64,000 nt of DNA from Leptolyngbya sp. SIOISBB (GTDB lineage: Bacteria > Cyanobacteriota > Cyanobacteriia > Phormidesmidales > Phormidesmidaceae). The stretch is taken from the NCBI GenBank assembly GCA_010671905.1, contig JAAHII010000001.1, positions 7,154,026 to 7,218,025 of the forward strand, read 5' to 3'. Below, piece after piece: positions 63,901-64,000 of the stretch (the stretch's first letter is position 1; each line of letters starts with the position of its first letter). The notes under the pieces were generated by a model. It saw only the letters and a list, made by a program, of their open reading frames with translations, was not told where the DNA came from and did not search any database. The translations under genes and the position numbers were made by a program.

Positions 63901-64000
63901 AGCCAGGCCAGTTCCTGCAGTAGCACCTCCATCGACCAGCCGTCAGCAATGATGTGGTGCATCGTCAACAGCACCACCGATTCCAGCTCTGCCAACTGCA
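60912..64000 (-). CDS. non-ribosomal peptide synthetase, C-A-PCP module (5' end beyond window)
   Basis: The frame is open to the window edge, so the start lies to the right. It shows a condensation domain (active-site HHIIADG at residues 13-19, NFALSADLSDRLKALAQQ later), an adenylation domain (from about residue 310; A3 YTSGSTGTPKG, A5 NAYGPTETTV, A7 YKTGDLA, A8 GRIDDQAKIRGFRVEPAEIE, A10 NGKVDVRSL), and a carrier domain (DDFFELGGHSLL near 965, with the phosphopantetheinyl Ser). My manual alignment to GrsA gives the specificity code D-A-P-T-L-G-A-V-N-K, which resembles aromatic-type pockets but is not an exact known code. No thioesterase follows; release would be by the reductase of the next gene. 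Confidence 0.92.
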   Translation of the reverse strand, partial: QLAELESVVLLTMHHIIADGWSMEVLLQELAWLYRAHLTGADPALPTLPIQYGDFAVWQRQWLQGEVLERQLSYWREQLSGNLPVLQLPTDFPRARVQTFRGAVENFALSADLSDRLKALAQQQSTTLFVALLAAFKVLLFRYTGQRDLLVGTPIANRNRAEVEGLIGFFVNTLVLRSRLIPEATFLDVLEQLKVTTYQAYEHQDLPFEKLVEVLQPERDLSYNPLFQVKFRLENAPQSAISLPGLTLKPLPQAYSTAKLDLSVDLYETPDGIVGGFEYNRDLFEPETIRRMVAHFQTLLAGIAATPHQSIAELPLLTTAEQHQQLVEWNNTQMPYAHDRGFHHLFEAQAARTPDAIAVVFDDLEPQQLTYAELNHRSNQLAHHLQALGVGPEMIVGICLARSPDMIVALLAVLKAGGAYLPLDPTYPPERLSFMLADSQAAVLITTSALLATSQAVVGSAHPTVQMVDLTRDRADITAQPTHSPTPLLPYSPNALAYLIYTSGSTGTPKGVLVSHGGLTNLTEDKIRVCDVRSGDCVLQFFSFSFDACIPEIVMALATGARLLLAPNETLLPGPDLADLLRRHRVTHITITPSALVSVPYGDFPDLRMVLVGGEAPSPELINTWSQGRRFINAYGPTETTVNASMVPCGNGDPVHPTLRPSANKQLYVLDDQLQLLPVGAIGELHIGGVGLARGYRNRPALTAERFVPNPFTVEAYGGMPKAASWSHHPDLAQGVEPYAPTGQILYKTGDLACHLPDGRIKLLGRIDDQAKIRGFRVEPAEIENQLNQHPDVKASVVIVREDLPGDKRLVAYVVKAEGGRQKGIGNREQGLGNREQAEAESFEFSVLNSQFDTLQNSKLKTQNSSPHPPKPPLSQAPTPSLRQFLSERLPHYLVPSTFVPLDALPLTPNGKVDVRSLPAPALESPETTYVAPRNEVETALAEIFAQVLSVERVGIHDDFFELGGHSLLATQLVAQLLNRFAVEVTVIDLFEATTVAGLAQRLEQKQLLAQLQTRPVDDAADREEFAL
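61370..61560. repeat. STRR-like repeat inside the NRPS adenylation domain
   Basis: CTGTTCCCTATTCCCT-type heptamer repeats, a block AACTGAGAATTCAAAACTGA, a triple TTTTGAGTT unit and a GGGGGATGG run are all translated in frame. They form an about 65-residue extra loop in the small C-terminal subdomain of the A domain, between LVAYVVKAE and LRQFLSERLPHYL. Confidence 0.8.

Overview
The window is cyanobacterial chromosome. The palindrome GCGATCGC (HIP1) recurs throughout, and there is an iron-stress chlorophyll protein (IsiA/CP43-prime), a DevBCA-type exporter, DpsA, and a small protein of a cyanobacteria-only family. The sequence does not let me name a genus. Host DNA is moderately GC-rich. One block, about 39.2-45.3 kb, is visibly more AT-rich in most of its genes and is foreign.

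Layout. 0-19 kb is mostly ordinary chromosome: clpP, a mannosyl-3-phosphoglycerate phosphatase-like HAD enzyme, a GNAT acetyltransferase, then two very large secreted enzymes (a 5'-nucleotidase/beta-propeller protein and a NucH/ExeM-type nuclease) behind a candidate Pho box. A PEP-CTERM protein, acylphosphatase, a MOSC protein, a frameshifted inward-rectifier K+ channel, lipA, a second GNAT, a secreted hypothetical protein and pyrC follow. 19-26 kb holds an FG-GAP repeat protein with recently amplified DNA repeats, a decayed ISAs1-like insertion sequence inside a duplicated intergenic repeat, two small non-coding elements with matching terminal inverted repeats and 11-12 bp target duplications, and a sulfotransferase. 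26-30 kb is a translationally coupled pair of AAA/STAND-type NTPases, a candidate conflict or signalling system. 31-38 kb has two overlapping ABCD-type ABC exporters, divergent from devB-devC. devC is split by a 1.14-kb IS whose removal restores the frame.

39-46.5 kb is an integron: a broken IntI-type integrase, an attI-like junction, and about six cassettes reading away from it, separated by attC-like sites. It sits between devC and devA. Cassettes encode two unknown proteins (one with a HEPN-like R-N-x4-H motif), a lipoprotein hydrolase, a DUF1707/LiaF-like protein, an MFS transporter and a frameshifted thiopurine methyltransferase. devA, exbD and exbB follow; a TonB-like gene lies on the other side of the integron.

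49-53 kb is an iron/oxidative-stress cluster: dps, a divergent Fur-family regulator and isiA. 53.6-64 kb is one strand of a non-ribosomal peptide pathway that runs off the right edge: an NRPS (C-A-PCP), a fusion of a CmlA-like diiron beta-hydroxylase, a TubC docking domain and a thioester reductase, a methyltransferase, a class-III aminotransferase, an MbtH protein and two unknown genes. Its logic resembles chloramphenicol assembly. The two megasynthase genes share a spacer-type repeat translated in frame as an interdomain linker.

Several genes (K+ channel, tpm, intI, isiA, thioester reductase, IS transposase) are broken by one-base changes at short homopolymer runs, so sequencing error must be excluded before calling them pseudogenes. 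I found no tRNA, rRNA or CRISPR array.
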